From assembly GCA_027065695.1 (NCBI GenBank), contig JAMONP010000067.1:1-64000 (forward strand): a stretch of DNA of 64,000 nucleotides, in the 5' to 3' direction. Both the position numbers and the translations under genes were made by a program. Below are positions 16,816 to 26,062 of the stretch, piece by piece. Source of the stretch: Desulfuromonadales bacterium. GTDB taxonomy: Bacteria; Desulfobacterota; Desulfuromonadia; Desulfuromonadales; BM103. A model generated the notes under the pieces. The model ran no database searches and was not told the origin of the DNA. It was given only the letters and a program-made list of their open reading frames with translations. Every line of letters begins with the position of its first letter. Position 1 is the stretch's first letter.

Positions 16816-17865
16816 TCAGACTAGTTCCACCCGCTCACTGTCGTCATCACAGGCAGCAATTTCGCCAATAATATAAGCCTGCTCATTTAAACCATGCAGA
16901 CGGGACACTATGTCATCAGCATCCTGTTTCGGGACCACGAGTACCATGCCGATGCCATAGTTGAAGGTGCGATACAGCTCCTTCTCCTCAAGATTGCCTG
17001 TTTCGCGTAGAATCTCGAAAATTGGTAGCTTGGGCCAGGAATCTTTGTGGATGATCGCTTTGCAGTGTTGGGGCAGGACGCGCGGTACATTCTCCAGCAG
17101 ACCGCCTCCCGTGATGTGAGCCATACCCTGGATTTTGAAGTTTCGCAGTAGGTTGAGAATTGATTTGACGTAGATTTTAGTGGGACGTAACAGAGCTTCA
17201 CCGAGAGATTCGCCGAGTTCTGGAAGGACAGCATCAAGACCTCCTTGCAGACGTTCGTCAACGATGCGGCGGGCCAGAGAGAAGCCGTTGGAATGCAGGC
17301 CATTTGAAGCAATGCCGATTATCACCTCGCCAACCTGGATGGACGAACCATCGATGATCTCGTTACGATCAACTACGCCGACCGTAAAGCCAGCCAGATC
17401 ATATTCTCCGGCACTGTAGAAACCGGGCATTTCCGCAGTTTCGCCACCGACCAGAGCACAACCGGCCTGACAACAACCGTTGGCAATACCTTTGACAACC
17501 TCGGCGGCTTTTTCCGGAGCTAACACGCCAGTGCCCAGGTAATCAAGGAAAAAGAGTGGTTCGGCCCCCTGCACAATGATGTCGTTGACGCACATGGCGA
17601 CCAGGTCTATGCCTATTGTGCTGTGGCGATCGAGTTGGAACGCCAGCTTCAATTTGGTACCGACACCATCGGTCGAGGAAACCAGGACCGGTGACTTGTA
17701 TTTTTCTGTATTCAGGGAGAAAAGACCACTGAAACCACCGATACCAGCGAGAACTTCTGGACGGCTGGTTGACTTGACCAGAGGTTTAATCATGTCGACA
17801 AAACGATTGCCGGCTTCGATGTCAACACCGGCGTCTTTGTAGGTCATGCTGGAACGATCAGACAA
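16816..17865 (-). CDS. purM: Phosphoribosylformylglycinamidine cyclo-ligase (AIR synthetase)
   Basis: 349 aa from a TTG at 17865, five bases after AAGGAGAA; the alternative ATG at 17847 lacks a site and would drop six residues. YKDAGVDIEAGNRFVDMIKP is the standard PurM N-terminus. GIGGFSGLFSL near 46, DGVGTKLKLAF near 68, and ALVGGETAEMPG near 148 are the conserved nucleotide-binding segments. GGGLLENVPRVLP near 252 is the C-terminal AIR-synthase block. It performs ATP-dependent ring closure of FGAM to AIR. Upstream lies a duplicated C-rich stretch (17901-17936), then the divergent rimI. Confidence 0.95.
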   Translation of the reverse strand: MSDRSSMTYKDAGVDIEAGNRFVDMIKPLVKSTSRPEVLAGIGGFSGLFSLNTEKYKSPVLVSSTDGVGTKLKLAFQLDRHSTIGIDLVAMCVNDIIVQGAEPLFFLDYLGTGVLAPEKAAEVVKGIANGCCQAGCALVGGETAEMPGFYSAGEYDLAGFTVGVVDRNEIIDGSSIQVGEVIIGIASNGLHSNGFSLARRIVDERLQGGLDAVLPELGESLGEALLRPTKIYVKSILNLLRNFKIQGMAHITGGGLLENVPRVLPQHCKAIIHKDSWPKLPIFEILRETGNLEEKELYRTFNYGIGMVLVVPKQDADDIVSRLHGLNEQAYIIGEIAACDDDSERVELV

Positions 17866-17900
17866 GAGGGTTCTCCTTAAATGTTTACGGGTAGCGCCAT

Positions 17901-17936
17901 TAAATAAATCACCCCCCCCTAAATAAATCACCCCCC
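17901..17936. repeat. Direct duplication with C-run in the purM leader
   Basis: TAAATAAATCACCCCCC occurs at 17901-17919 (with eight C) and again immediately at 17920-17936 (six C). The exact junction of the copies suggests slippage. On the purM coding strand it reads as two G runs separated by GTGATTTATTTA, 36-71 bases before the start codon. Confidence 0.85.
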
Positions 17937-18061
17937 TGCGGGTTGTCAATCGTAAATCTCTAAAACAAGGTGACAAGCTCACTCTTTACAGGTCGGCATG
18001 GGTGGCTTATGATGACCAAGGACTGGGGTTGGGGACTGGAGACAGGACGTTGGAAATAGGT

Positions 18062-18523
18062 ATGTCTATCTCTTTGCCTACGGGTGATCAGATTACAGAG
18101 ATGAGATCAGAAGATCTTGCTGCGGTGCATCAGCTTGAGTGTGCCAGTCAGCATGACCACTGGAGTTTGCAGCACTTTGCTGAGGAGTTTGATAATCAGG
18201 TTTCATCGATTGATCTTTATTGGTGTGGAGATAAACTGGCCGGATTCCTCTGCTCCTGGCTGATTGCCGGTGAGTTGCAGATTCAGAACCTGGCGACTCT
18301 GCCGTCCATGCGCCGTCGCAGGATTGCTGTGCGGCTACTTGAGCATGTTATTGCCCGCAGCAAATCAGCAGGATTGGCCTCAATCTGGCTTGAAGTTCGG
18401 GTTAGTAATACCGCGGCGATTTCATTGTACAAACGTTTCGGGTTTTCTATCGGCGGCAAACGGTCTGCTTATTATGCGGATGGCGAAGATGCCCTTATTA
18501 TGACGATGCGTGGGGAAACATGA
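18062..18523 (+). CDS. rimI: GNAT acetyltransferase, RimI-like
   Basis: 153 aa from ATG 18062. A longer frame to 18002 runs through low-complexity intergenic sequence and is not credible. EDLAAVHQLECASQHDHWS near residue 17 is typical of RimI N-termini, QNLATLPSMRRRRIAVRLLEH near 77 carries the acetyl-CoA pyrophosphate loop (RxxxxA), and LEVRVSNTAAISLYKRFGF near 113 the conserved NxxAxxLYxxxGF. RimI acetylates the N-terminal alanine of ribosomal protein S18; other N-acetyl targets are possible. It precedes pyrK by 28 bp. Confidence 0.82.
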   Translation: MSISLPTGDQITEMRSEDLAAVHQLECASQHDHWSLQHFAEEFDNQVSSIDLYWCGDKLAGFLCSWLIAGELQIQNLATLPSMRRRRIAVRLLEHVIARSKSAGLASIWLEVRVSNTAAISLYKRFGFSIGGKRSAYYADGEDALIMTMRGET

Positions 18524-18551
18524 CCTCACTTAAAGGAGAAGTAAAAGGTTT

Positions 18552-19430
18552 ATGAAGAATTACCACACTAAAATAATCTCCAACCAGGAGATCTCACCCG
18601 GATATTTCCGCATGAAGGTTCTGGCGCCGGATTTTGGTGAAAAGGCCCATGCCGGCCAGTTTGTCATGTTTCGTGTGCAGCGCTCATTGCCGCCATTGCT
18701 GCGGCGCCCCTTCGGCGTCTTTCAAACTGGTTTTCTACCTGCCGATTGTGATGGTTTACCGTCGAAAGAATTCGTCGAGATTGTCTATAAAGTCGTCGGT
18801 AGTGGAACCTCTATTATGGCAGAGCTTCACGAAGGTGACAAAGTTGAACTCTTAGGTCCACTTGGCAATGGTTTCGATACGACCACAGGTCCGGGTGAAA
18901 AAATTCTCGTCGGTGGCGGCATCGGTCTGGTTCCCCTCTATATGTTGGCTGGTGAGTTGATTGCAAACGGCTGTAACGTCAGACTGTTGATGGGGGGGCG
19001 CACGCGTGATGATATCTTTGCCGTCACAGAATTTGAACGTCTTGGTGTCGAAACCCATATCTCCACAGACGATGGCAGCCTTGGCGAAGAGGGTCTGGTG
19101 ACCCTGGTGCTGGAACGTAAACTGCAGAAATACCCCGCTGCCGAAGTCTTCTCCTGTGGTCCGATGCCAATGCTCAGCGCGGTTAACGATATCTGTACAG
19201 CTCATCAGACACCCCTACAGGTTTCGTTAGAGGAATCAATGGCCTGCGGGGTCGGTGCGTGTCTTGGCTGCGTGGTCAAGGGAGCCGGGCATACGGAAGA
19301 AAATCCGAGTTATCTCTGTAGCTGCAAAGTAGGACCGGTGTTTAAATCGCAATACCTGGACTGGAGTGCCCTGAAACGAAATGATGACACCCTGCCAGGA
19401 AGTGAAGAAAACTGCGGAGGGTGCTCCTGA
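18552..19430 (+). CDS. pyrK: Dihydroorotate dehydrogenase B electron-transfer subunit
   Basis: 292 aa. RRPFGVF near residue 52 (FAD-binding RxxS/F motif), GGGIGLVPLYMLA near 117 (NAD-binding) and C232, C237, C240, C256 (CGVGACLGC then YLCSC) for a [2Fe-2S] cluster define PyrK of the ferredoxin-reductase fold. It passes electrons from dihydroorotate oxidation in PyrD to NAD+. The preceding AAAGGAGAAG gives a strong ribosome site. The stop and the pyrD start share one base (TGATG), so the two subunits are coupled. Confidence 0.94.
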   Translation: MKNYHTKIISNQEISPGYFRMKVLAPDFGEKAHAGQFVMFRVQRSLPPLLRRPFGVFQTGFLPADCDGLPSKEFVEIVYKVVGSGTSIMAELHEGDKVELLGPLGNGFDTTTGPGEKILVGGGIGLVPLYMLAGELIANGCNVRLLMGGRTRDDIFAVTEFERLGVETHISTDDGSLGEEGLVTLVLERKLQKYPAAEVFSCGPMPMLSAVNDICTAHQTPLQVSLEESMACGVGACLGCVVKGAGHTEENPSYLCSCKVGPVFKSQYLDWSALKRNDDTLPGSEENCGGCS

Positions 19431-20371
19431 TGAACGAACTGCATAAGAAAACTGCCAAACGTCCCAATATCGCAGTGGAAATAGCTGGTATCAAACTACG
19501 TAACCCGGTGATGCCGGCTTCAGGAACCTTCGGCTACGGTGAAGAATATGCCCCGTTTCTCGATCTGGAAAAGATCGGTGCAATTGTCACCAAGGGTCTT
19601 TCACTCAAGCCCAAGGCTGGCAATGCCACGCCGCGGATTGCCGAGACCACCAGCGGCATGCTCAATGCCATCGGTTTGCAGAATGTCGGTATCGATGCCT
19701 TTATCGAACACAAGATGCCTTTTCTGCGTACTGTCAATACTCCGGTCATTGCCAATTTCTTCGGTAATACCCTTGAAGAATACGGCGAAGTCGCCAAACG
19801 TCTTAATGACATCCCCGAAATTGCTGCCGGGGAACTTAATATCTCCTGTCCGAATGTCAAGCAGGGTGGTATTGTTTTCGGCACCGACCCCAAGGCCGCC
19901 AGCGAAGTCGTCACCCTGGTCCGCAAGAACCTGCAAAAGCCGCTGATCGTCAAACTGACACCTAACGTGACTGACATCACCGTCGTTGCCCGGGCTGTTG
20001 AAGAGGCCGGTGCAGATGCCATCGCTTGTATCAACACGCTTACCGGCATGTCAGTGGATATTCATACACGCAAACCGAGAATCGCCAATCGTACCGGTGG
20101 TCTTTCCGGCCCAGCTATCCGCCCGGTTGCCGTGCGCATGGTCCATCAGGTCGTACAGACAGTTTCAGTGCCGGTAATCGGTGTCGGTGGTATCATGTGC
20201 GCCATGGATGCCCTAGAATTCCTGATTGTTGGTGCCCAAGCTGTCCAGGTCGGTACCGCCAACTTCGTCGATCCCGCAGCGATGCTGACGATTATTGACG
20301 GCATTGAGGCGTTTTGTATTGATGAAGGGATTGGGGATATTGGGGAGTTGATAGGTAGTCTTAGGGTTTGA
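19430..20371 (+). CDS. pyrD: Dihydroorotate dehydrogenase B catalytic subunit
   Basis: 313 aa from ATG 19430 (GGAGG 9 bases upstream). NPVMPASGTFGYGEEY near residue 23, LNISCPNVKQGGIVFG near 137 (substrate loop with the catalytic Cys of class 1B in SCPN), KLTPNVTDI near 175, and GVGGIMCAMDALEFLIVGA near 251 (FMN phosphate) are diagnostic. It oxidises dihydroorotate to orotate in pyrimidine synthesis, partnered with PyrK. The 159 bp that follow hold degenerate CGGGACGAGGAACGAGG-type sequence and a hexamer repeat. Confidence 0.95.
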   Translation: MNELHKKTAKRPNIAVEIAGIKLRNPVMPASGTFGYGEEYAPFLDLEKIGAIVTKGLSLKPKAGNATPRIAETTSGMLNAIGLQNVGIDAFIEHKMPFLRTVNTPVIANFFGNTLEEYGEVAKRLNDIPEIAAGELNISCPNVKQGGIVFGTDPKAASEVVTLVRKNLQKPLIVKLTPNVTDITVVARAVEEAGADAIACINTLTGMSVDIHTRKPRIANRTGGLSGPAIRPVAVRMVHQVVQTVSVPVIGVGGIMCAMDALEFLIVGAQAVQVGTANFVDPAAMLTIIDGIEAFCIDEGIGDIGELIGSLRV

Positions 20372-20474
20372 AAGCCGGTACGCGGGACGAGGAACGAGGA
20401 AACCAAAAACTATGGCCAACTACGTGACGGTACATACTTTCCCCCTGTCCAATACGCCAGCTATTGCCTTTGCC

Positions 20475-20498
20475 TTTGTATTTGTATTTGTATTTGTA
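20475..20498 (+). repeat. TTTGTA hexamer microsatellite (4 perfect copies)
   Basis: Four consecutive TTTGTA units, preceded by two imperfect TTTGCC units and followed by TTTGAC. They lie in the gap between pyrD and the nucleotidyltransferase gene, 33 bp before its ATG. Hexamer copy change would alter spacing, not frame. Confidence 0.9.
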
Positions 20499-20530
20499 TT
20501 TGACTTTCGCGTCCCGCGTCCCGGGGTTTT

Positions 20531-23179
20531 ATGGAAGTTATAACAACCCACATAAACGCCGATTTCGATTGTCTTGGTTCGATGATTGCTGCCAAGCGTC
20601 TTTATCCTGATGCGGTCATGGTCTTTCCTGGCGGGCAGGAACGCAGTCTGCGTGAGTTTTTTCTGAAGAGCGTGCAGTATTCTTTTGGTTTCAAACGGGT
20701 TCGCGATATCGATCTTGAGAAGATTTCTCGTCTGATTCTGGTCGATGTTCGTCAAGCGTCCCGTATCGGTCCTTTTGCCGCCGTTGCCAAACGGCCTGAG
20801 GTCGATATCCATATCTACGATCATCATCTCAGCAAGTCTGGTAGTCTGCAAGGTTCGGTCGAGCAGATAGAACCAGTCGGATCAACCTCGACGGTCTTCA
20901 GTCAGCTCTTCATGGAGCAGCAGGTTGAGCTGACCGAGGATGAGGCGACCATGATGATGCTTGGCCTCTATGAAGACACCGGTTGTCTGACCTTTCATAC
21001 CACGACGGTTGAGGACTACCAGGCTGCAGCCTATCTTCTCTCTCAAGGTGCCAATCTCAACATTGTCTCCGATCTGATCGTTCAGGAGCTTACCCCTGAC
21101 CAGGTCCGTCTGCTTAATGATCTGATTGATAGTAAGACCGTTCTGAATATTCACGGCATCAATATCGCAATCGCTCATGCATCAATCGATCATTTTGTTG
21201 GTGATATCGCAACGCTGGCGCATAAACTTAAAGACATGGAAAACCTCGATGTTCTCTTTGTAATTGTGCGCATGGAGAGCCGGGTTTTAATCGTTGCCCG
21301 TTCGCGCCTGAAAGAGATTCATGCCGGTGAGATTATGGCTGAATTTGGTGGTGGTGGTCACGCCGCCGCAGCTTCCTGCTCGGTCCGTGATCTGACCCTG
21401 TTGCAGGTGCTTGACCGCTTGCCGAAGATCTTACAGCGACATGTGCAGCCGCAATGGCAGGTTCGCCATCTGATGTCGACGCCGGTCAAGACCGTGGCTG
21501 CTGATGATTCGATTGCGACTACTCACCAGATGCTGTCACGCTTCAACATCAATGCCGTGCCGGTTCTCAGAAAGAATAAAGTTGTCGGTATTATCTCACG
21601 TCAACTTGTCGATAAAGCGGTTTATCATGGGCTGCAGGAGCAACCGGTCAGCGAGATCATGTCCCGCGATTTTCATCATGTCAGTTCACGAACGACAGTC
21701 GCCAGGCTGAAATCGCTGATTGTCGAGAGCAACCAGCGTTTTGTCCCGGTCGTCGAGGGTGGCACACTGGCAGGCGCTGTCACGCGCACCGACCTGCTAC
21801 GTCACTTAACCACCAGCACCGGTACGCCACCGCGTTCCGGAGAGCGCAGCCTGATCAGCCGTGGCGGCAGAAAATATCGGTCAGGTCAGATCCAGCGCCT
21901 GATTCGTAACCGTCTGCCAGGGCGTATCCAGGAGCTATTAACTCAACTCGGCCATATAGCCGACAAACTGGAGATCTCCAGCTTTGTGGTCGGTGGTTTT
22001 GTGCGTGATCTATTGCTGAACAAGGAGAACCTGGATCTGGATATTGTGGTTGAAGGCGATGGCGTCGCTTTTGCTGAGGCCTTTGCCCGCGAGCATGATT
22101 GCCGGGTTCGCTGCCATCACAAATTCGGTACGGCGGTGCTTATTTTCCCGGATAATTTCAAAATAGACATTGCTTCAGCAAGAATGGAGTACTATCTGCA
22201 GCCAGGAGCCTTGCCAGCGGTTGAACACGCTTCAGTGAAGATGGATCTCAGCCGACGTGACTTTACCATTAATACTCTGGCGATCAGCTTGAATCGAAGC
22301 GCTTATGGTGAGCTGCTCGACTATTATGGCGGTCAACTCGATATCGATGATAAAGCCGTTCGCGTGCTACACAACTTGAGTTTTGTAGAAGATCCGACCC
22401 GGATCTTTCGCGCGGTACGCTTCGAACAACGCCTTGATTTTAAGATTGGTACGCAAACACAGTATCTGTTGCAGAGCGCCGTTCGTCTTGGGTTGCTGGA
22501 AAAAGTCAGTGGCAACCGGATCTTGAATGAACTCATTTTGATTATGAATGAACGTCGGCCATTGCCGGTAGTTAAGCGGTTGGCCAGTCTGGATGTGCTC
22601 AGATATCTTCACCCGGCACTCACCGACAAGGTTGATTATGCCGAATTCTTTGATGAATCACGACGGACTATGAATTGGTATGACTTGCTTTATATCGAGC
22701 AGCCGTACGAACGCTGGCTTTGTTACTTTCTGGCTTTTACTGCGGTCCTGGATCGCGTCGGAATCAAAAGCTTCTGTGAGCGCCTGAAGATCTGGCCGCG
22801 TTATCGTGAAATCCTGAATCATCAGCGTACTACTGCTATGGCAATCCTCAAACGACTGGAACGACGCAAGGCTGATATGCGACCACCTCGGGCCAGCAGT
22901 CTGTATCGCTGGTTGCAACCACTCTCAATAGAGATTTTGTTATTTATGATGGCCAGGACCTCAAGAGAGGAAGTGCGTCAATGGGTTTCGCGCTATATAA
23001 CTCATCTGCGTGACGTCCAGCCGCTACTCACCGGCCATGATCTCGAAAAGCTTGGTATCGTTCCAGGACCTGTCTACAAAACCATTCTTAATGACCTGCT
23101 GCTTGCCAGGCTTGATGAACGCGTGGAGACAGAGGAGGACGAGATTGCTCTGGTACAGCGTAAATATTTAAGGCAGTGA
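20531..23179 (+). CDS. tRNA nucleotidyltransferase (A-adding type) with DHH and CBS domains
   Basis: 882 aa, three parts. Residues 1-300 are a DHH phosphoesterase-like region: HINADFDCLGS (D11, D13), D97-H-H and EFGGGGHAAAA (DHHA1 nucleotide loop). About 310-430 is a CBS pair (VRHLMSTPVKTV, VSEIMSRDF). About 460-870 is the class II nucleotidyltransferase: FVVGGFVRDLLL near 484, LDLDIVVEGDG with the metal-binding DLD, and RRDFTINTLAI. The architecture is that of the Aquifex A-adding enzyme, which adds only the terminal A of tRNA CCA ends and needs a separate CC-adding partner. That split is inferred here; no partner is in the window. Confidence 0.88.
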   Translation: MEVITTHINADFDCLGSMIAAKRLYPDAVMVFPGGQERSLREFFLKSVQYSFGFKRVRDIDLEKISRLILVDVRQASRIGPFAAVAKRPEVDIHIYDHHLSKSGSLQGSVEQIEPVGSTSTVFSQLFMEQQVELTEDEATMMMLGLYEDTGCLTFHTTTVEDYQAAAYLLSQGANLNIVSDLIVQELTPDQVRLLNDLIDSKTVLNIHGINIAIAHASIDHFVGDIATLAHKLKDMENLDVLFVIVRMESRVLIVARSRLKEIHAGEIMAEFGGGGHAAAASCSVRDLTLLQVLDRLPKILQRHVQPQWQVRHLMSTPVKTVAADDSIATTHQMLSRFNINAVPVLRKNKVVGIISRQLVDKAVYHGLQEQPVSEIMSRDFHHVSSRTTVARLKSLIVESNQRFVPVVEGGTLAGAVTRTDLLRHLTTSTGTPPRSGERSLISRGGRKYRSGQIQRLIRNRLPGRIQELLTQLGHIADKLEISSFVVGGFVRDLLLNKENLDLDIVVEGDGVAFAEAFAREHDCRVRCHHKFGTAVLIFPDNFKIDIASARMEYYLQPGALPAVEHASVKMDLSRRDFTINTLAISLNRSAYGELLDYYGGQLDIDDKAVRVLHNLSFVEDPTRIFRAVRFEQRLDFKIGTQTQYLLQSAVRLGLLEKVSGNRILNELILIMNERRPLPVVKRLASLDVLRYLHPALTDKVDYAEFFDESRRTMNWYDLLYIEQPYERWLCYFLAFTAVLDRVGIKSFCERLKIWPRYREILNHQRTTAMAILKRLERRKADMRPPRASSLYRWLQPLSIEILLFMMARTSREEVRQWVSRYITHLRDVQPLLTGHDLEKLGIVPGPVYKTILNDLLLARLDERVETEEDEIALVQRKYLRQ

Positions 23180-23290
23180 TCAGCGATCAGTGATCTGAGT
23201 ACAAAACCTGTAAAATGATTTTAAGCGTGGCTTTAGCGTGGTGCATCTGCTAAAAATACTCATCCTTTTTACCGATTACAGAGCTTTTTT

Positions 23291-23974
23291 ATGGAACATA
23301 TTCTTCTTAAAATTTCTATCATGCTGGTTCCGGCATTACTGGCAGTCACCCTGCATGAAGTTGCCCACGGTTTTATCGCTGACAAGTTCGGCGATCCGAC
23401 GGCCAGGATGTTGGGCCGGTTGACGCTGAATCCACTCAAGCACCTTGATCCGATTGGGACCATTGCACTGCTGATATTCGGTTTCGGCTGGGCACGGCCG
23501 GTGCCGGTCAACGCGAATAACCTGCGCAACGCGAAAAAGGATATGATCTGGGTTGCTCTGGCTGGCCCTGCAGCGAACTTAATGTTGGCCCTCTTTTCTG
23601 CCTTGTTGCTAAAAATCATTGTGTATATCGCTGCGACCTTGCCACAAGGGAGCCAAATGCTGGTCATGATCGATCCGCTTGGTTTGATGGCAGCCTTTGG
23701 CCTCTACATTAACGTCATCCTCTGCCTCTTTAATTTGATACCGATTCCACCGCTCGATGGCGGCCGGGTTCTCATGGGGCTTTTGCCGGAACGACAGGCA
23801 CAGTCTCTGCGTCGAGTCGAGCCCTTTGGCATGTTGATAATCATCTTCCTCATCTTTGGAACATCAATCTGGAAAACAACCTTCGGTCCGGTTGTTCAGC
23901 ATGTCGTCAGTATGATGGCCGGGTCGCATATGAATGTGGTTGAGCAGACCATGCGCCTGCTCTTTTATCGATAA
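23291..23974 (+). CDS. Site-2 protease family (M50) membrane metallopeptidase
   Basis: 227 aa. TLHEVAHGFIADKFGDPTAR near residue 19 holds HExxH (zinc and catalytic Glu). NLIPIPPLDGGRVLMG near 148 holds the third zinc ligand Asp (LDG motif). Five or six membrane helices. This is the short, PDZ-less group of the S2P family with the DPTA and NPLKHLDPIG blocks. It cleaves within the membrane; substrate unknown. It is followed closely by scpA, a common association whose meaning is unclear. Confidence 0.9.
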   Translation: MEHILLKISIMLVPALLAVTLHEVAHGFIADKFGDPTARMLGRLTLNPLKHLDPIGTIALLIFGFGWARPVPVNANNLRNAKKDMIWVALAGPAANLMLALFSALLLKIIVYIAATLPQGSQMLVMIDPLGLMAAFGLYINVILCLFNLIPIPPLDGGRVLMGLLPERQAQSLRRVEPFGMLIIIFLIFGTSIWKTTFGPVVQHVVSMMAGSHMNVVEQTMRLLFYR

Positions 23975-24002
23975 AACTCAACATCTAGCGATAGCTTTCA
24001 AC

Positions 24003-24800
24003 ATGAGCAATTTCGACATCCAGTTGGAAAACTTCGAAGGCCCTCTTGATCTGCTGTTACATCTCATCAAGAAGCATGAGATGGATATTTACGATATCCC
24101 CATGACAGCAATTACCGAGCAGTATCTGGCCATCCTGGATGCCATGAAAACCATCAATCTTGATGTGGCTGGCGAGTTTCTGTTGATGGCGGCAACCCTG
24201 CTGCATATCAAGTCGAAGCAGTTGCTGCCCAAAATTGTCGAAGAGGATCAGGAAGAGGAAGAAGATGATCCGCGTGCCGAACTGGTCCGGCGTTTGCTCG
24301 AATACCAGAAATACAAGGAAGTCTCCCAGACTCTTGACAGCCGACCTCAGCTGAATCGTGAGATTTTTGCCCGTGTCGCCCCGGAACCTGAAGTACTTGA
24401 GGATACTGAATCAGGTTTTGTTGCCGTTGGTCTTTTTGACCTGCTGGAAGCCTTACAGGAAGTTTTCAAGGAAAGCCAGGAGCCGCATGCCCATGAAGTT
24501 AACCTGGAGCAACTCTCGGTTACGGATCGAATTAACGCCATTCTCTCCTCTCTGCAAGGCAAAGAAAGTATCGCTTTTGTTGATCTGTTCAGTGGTGGGC
24601 TCAAACGTAATGAAATGATCGTAACCTTCCTGGCGCTACTGGAACTGGTGAAATTGCGTATGGTGCGTTTCATGCAAAATACCCATCATGGAACCATCTG
24701 GCTATTCCCTGCGGTGGCACTTGATGAAATGGATGCTCAGGATAGCGTAGATGATACCCTTGATCCGAACGTTGGAGATGACACTTTTGGATACTCTTGA
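24003..24800 (+). CDS. scpA: Segregation and condensation protein A
   Basis: 265 aa from ATG 24003; the open frame extends to 23934 but that part overlaps the protease gene. The N-terminus FDIQLENFEGPLDLLLHLIKKHEMDIYDIP is the ScpA kleisin signature. An acidic linker (EEDQEEEEDD, about 80-95) and a C-terminal winged helix (about 190-245) complete it. ScpA bridges the SMC ATPase heads with ScpB for chromosome compaction and segregation. scpB begins before its stop, so the two are co-translated. Confidence 0.94.
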   Translation: MSNFDIQLENFEGPLDLLLHLIKKHEMDIYDIPMTAITEQYLAILDAMKTINLDVAGEFLLMAATLLHIKSKQLLPKIVEEDQEEEEDDPRAELVRRLLEYQKYKEVSQTLDSRPQLNREIFARVAPEPEVLEDTESGFVAVGLFDLLEALQEVFKESQEPHAHEVNLEQLSVTDRINAILSSLQGKESIAFVDLFSGGLKRNEMIVTFLALLELVKLRMVRFMQNTHHGTIWLFPAVALDEMDAQDSVDDTLDPNVGDDTFGYS

Positions 24801-25383
24801 ACTCACACCACTGATAGAAGCTCTGATCTTTGCCGCCGATGGTCCGATCAAGGCAGAGCGTATGGCAGGGGCTCTGGAGATCGATCAGAACGAGATCATG
24901 TTGGCAATCGAAGCTCTGCGAGAGGATTATGCCGAGCAACCACGTGGATTTTTCCTGCAGGAAGTTGCCGGCGGGTATCAACTGAGAACACGTCCCGAGT
25001 ACGCTGACTACTTAAGAAAACTCGGCCACAGCCGACCCTTCAAATTCTCACGACCTGCCTTGGAAACCCTGGCAATTATCGCTTACCGTCAACCTGTCAC
25101 CAGGGCAGAAATCGAGTATTTACGCGGTGTTGATTCTGGCAGCGTTCTGAAAACCTTACTCGAGAAACGCCTGGTAAGAATCCTTGGTAAAAAAGATGTC
25201 CCCGGTAAACCGATGATTTACGGCACAACCCGCGAATTCCTGGAGCTCTTTGGCTTGCCGGACCTCTCGTCGTTGCCGACCTTGAAAGAATTCAGTGAGT
25301 TGCTTCCAGGTGATGAAAATGAAGTGTATACGGAGCGTCTGCCTCTCCTGGTCAATGATGATATTATTGAAGATGATAATTGA
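24778..25383 (+). CDS. scpB: Segregation and condensation protein B
   Basis: 201 aa from ATG 24778. A TTG at 24787 sits at better distance (9 bases) from GGAG and may be the true start; an ATG at 24751 is also in frame. LIEALIFAADGPIKAERM, QLRTRPEYADYLRKL, ETLAIIAYRQPVTRAEIEYLRGVDS and RILGKKDVPGKPMIYGTT are the two winged-helix repeats typical of ScpB. It overlaps scpA and forms the accessory dimer of the SMC-ScpAB complex. The C-terminus is acidic and may be disordered. Confidence 0.94.
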   Translation: MTLLDTLELTPLIEALIFAADGPIKAERMAGALEIDQNEIMLAIEALREDYAEQPRGFFLQEVAGGYQLRTRPEYADYLRKLGHSRPFKFSRPALETLAIIAYRQPVTRAEIEYLRGVDSGSVLKTLLEKRLVRILGKKDVPGKPMIYGTTREFLELFGLPDLSSLPTLKEFSELLPGDENEVYTERLPLLVNDDIIEDDN

Positions 25384-25445
25384 TAAGGACCCAAGGCTAA
25401 AATCTGTTTCGCCTTGCACCCTTATCCATGAACTATGGGGCTTTT

Positions 25446-26012
25446 ATGAACTACGGAATCACGCGTGATGTTGCCCTGACTCTGGTCAAGCAGCACATTA
25501 AGTCGACCAATATGCTTAACCATTGCCTGGCGTCCGAAGCTGTTATGATGGCCTTGGCCAAAAAGGTTGGTGAAGATCCTGAGAAATGGGGACTGGCGGG
25601 TCTAATGCATGACCTGGATGCTGAAACGCACACTGATCTCAATATCCATACCCTGGAGACAGCACGCATTCTTCATGAGCATGGAGTCGACGAGGAAATT
25701 ATAGAAGCGATTCGTCTACATAACGAACAAGCTCATCATGGTGTGCAACGCAGTACGGATTTTCAGCATCTGCTTGCAGCTGGTGAGACCATCACAGGTC
25801 TGATTGTCGCCACAGCCCTGGTTTATCCTGATAAAAAGTTGGCTAGCGTTAAACCTAAATCGGTTCGCAAACGCTTCAAGGCAAAAGCTTTTGCTGCAGG
25901 AGCCAATCGCGATATTATTCGCGAATGTGAAGTCACTGGCATACCTCTTGATGAATTCTGTGATCTTTCTCTTCTGGCGATGCAGGAAATTTCAAGTGAC
26001 CTGGGCTTGTAA
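25446..26012 (+). CDS. HD domain phosphohydrolase-like protein
   Basis: 188 aa from ATG 25446 (GGGG 6 bases upstream). The ATG at 25428 lies in an imperfect duplication of the start region (ATGAACTATGGGG / ATGAACTACGG) and would add six residues. NHCLASEAVMMALAKKVGED, WGLAGLMHDLDAE (the HD pair, near residue 60) and AIRLHNEQAH follow the HD-superfamily pattern of small metal-dependent phosphohydrolases (HDIG type). The substrate is unknown. Confidence 0.8.
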   Translation: MNYGITRDVALTLVKQHIKSTNMLNHCLASEAVMMALAKKVGEDPEKWGLAGLMHDLDAETHTDLNIHTLETARILHEHGVDEEIIEAIRLHNEQAHHGVQRSTDFQHLLAAGETITGLIVATALVYPDKKLASVKPKSVRKRFKAKAFAAGANRDIIRECEVTGIPLDEFCDLSLLAMQEISSDLGL

Positions 26013-26033
26013 ATGAAAGGTTGTCGAGTTAAA

Positions 26034-26047
26034 ATAAGCTAGCTTAT
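26034..26047. promoter_or_regulatory. Perfect 14-bp palindrome before the 18-codon ORF
   Basis: ATAAGCTAGCTTAT lies 16 bases upstream of the ATG at 26063 and just before its ribosome site. It could be an operator or a weak RNA hairpin. A related core GAGCTAGCTC occurs at 26956-26965 after the Bax-inhibitor gene. Confidence 0.4.
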
Positions 26048-26062
26048 CAAGAAGAGGAGAGC

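Noticed and set aside
20475-20498. CRISPR-like short repeat
   Set aside because: The units are perfect adjacent hexamers with no spacers; it is a microsatellite.
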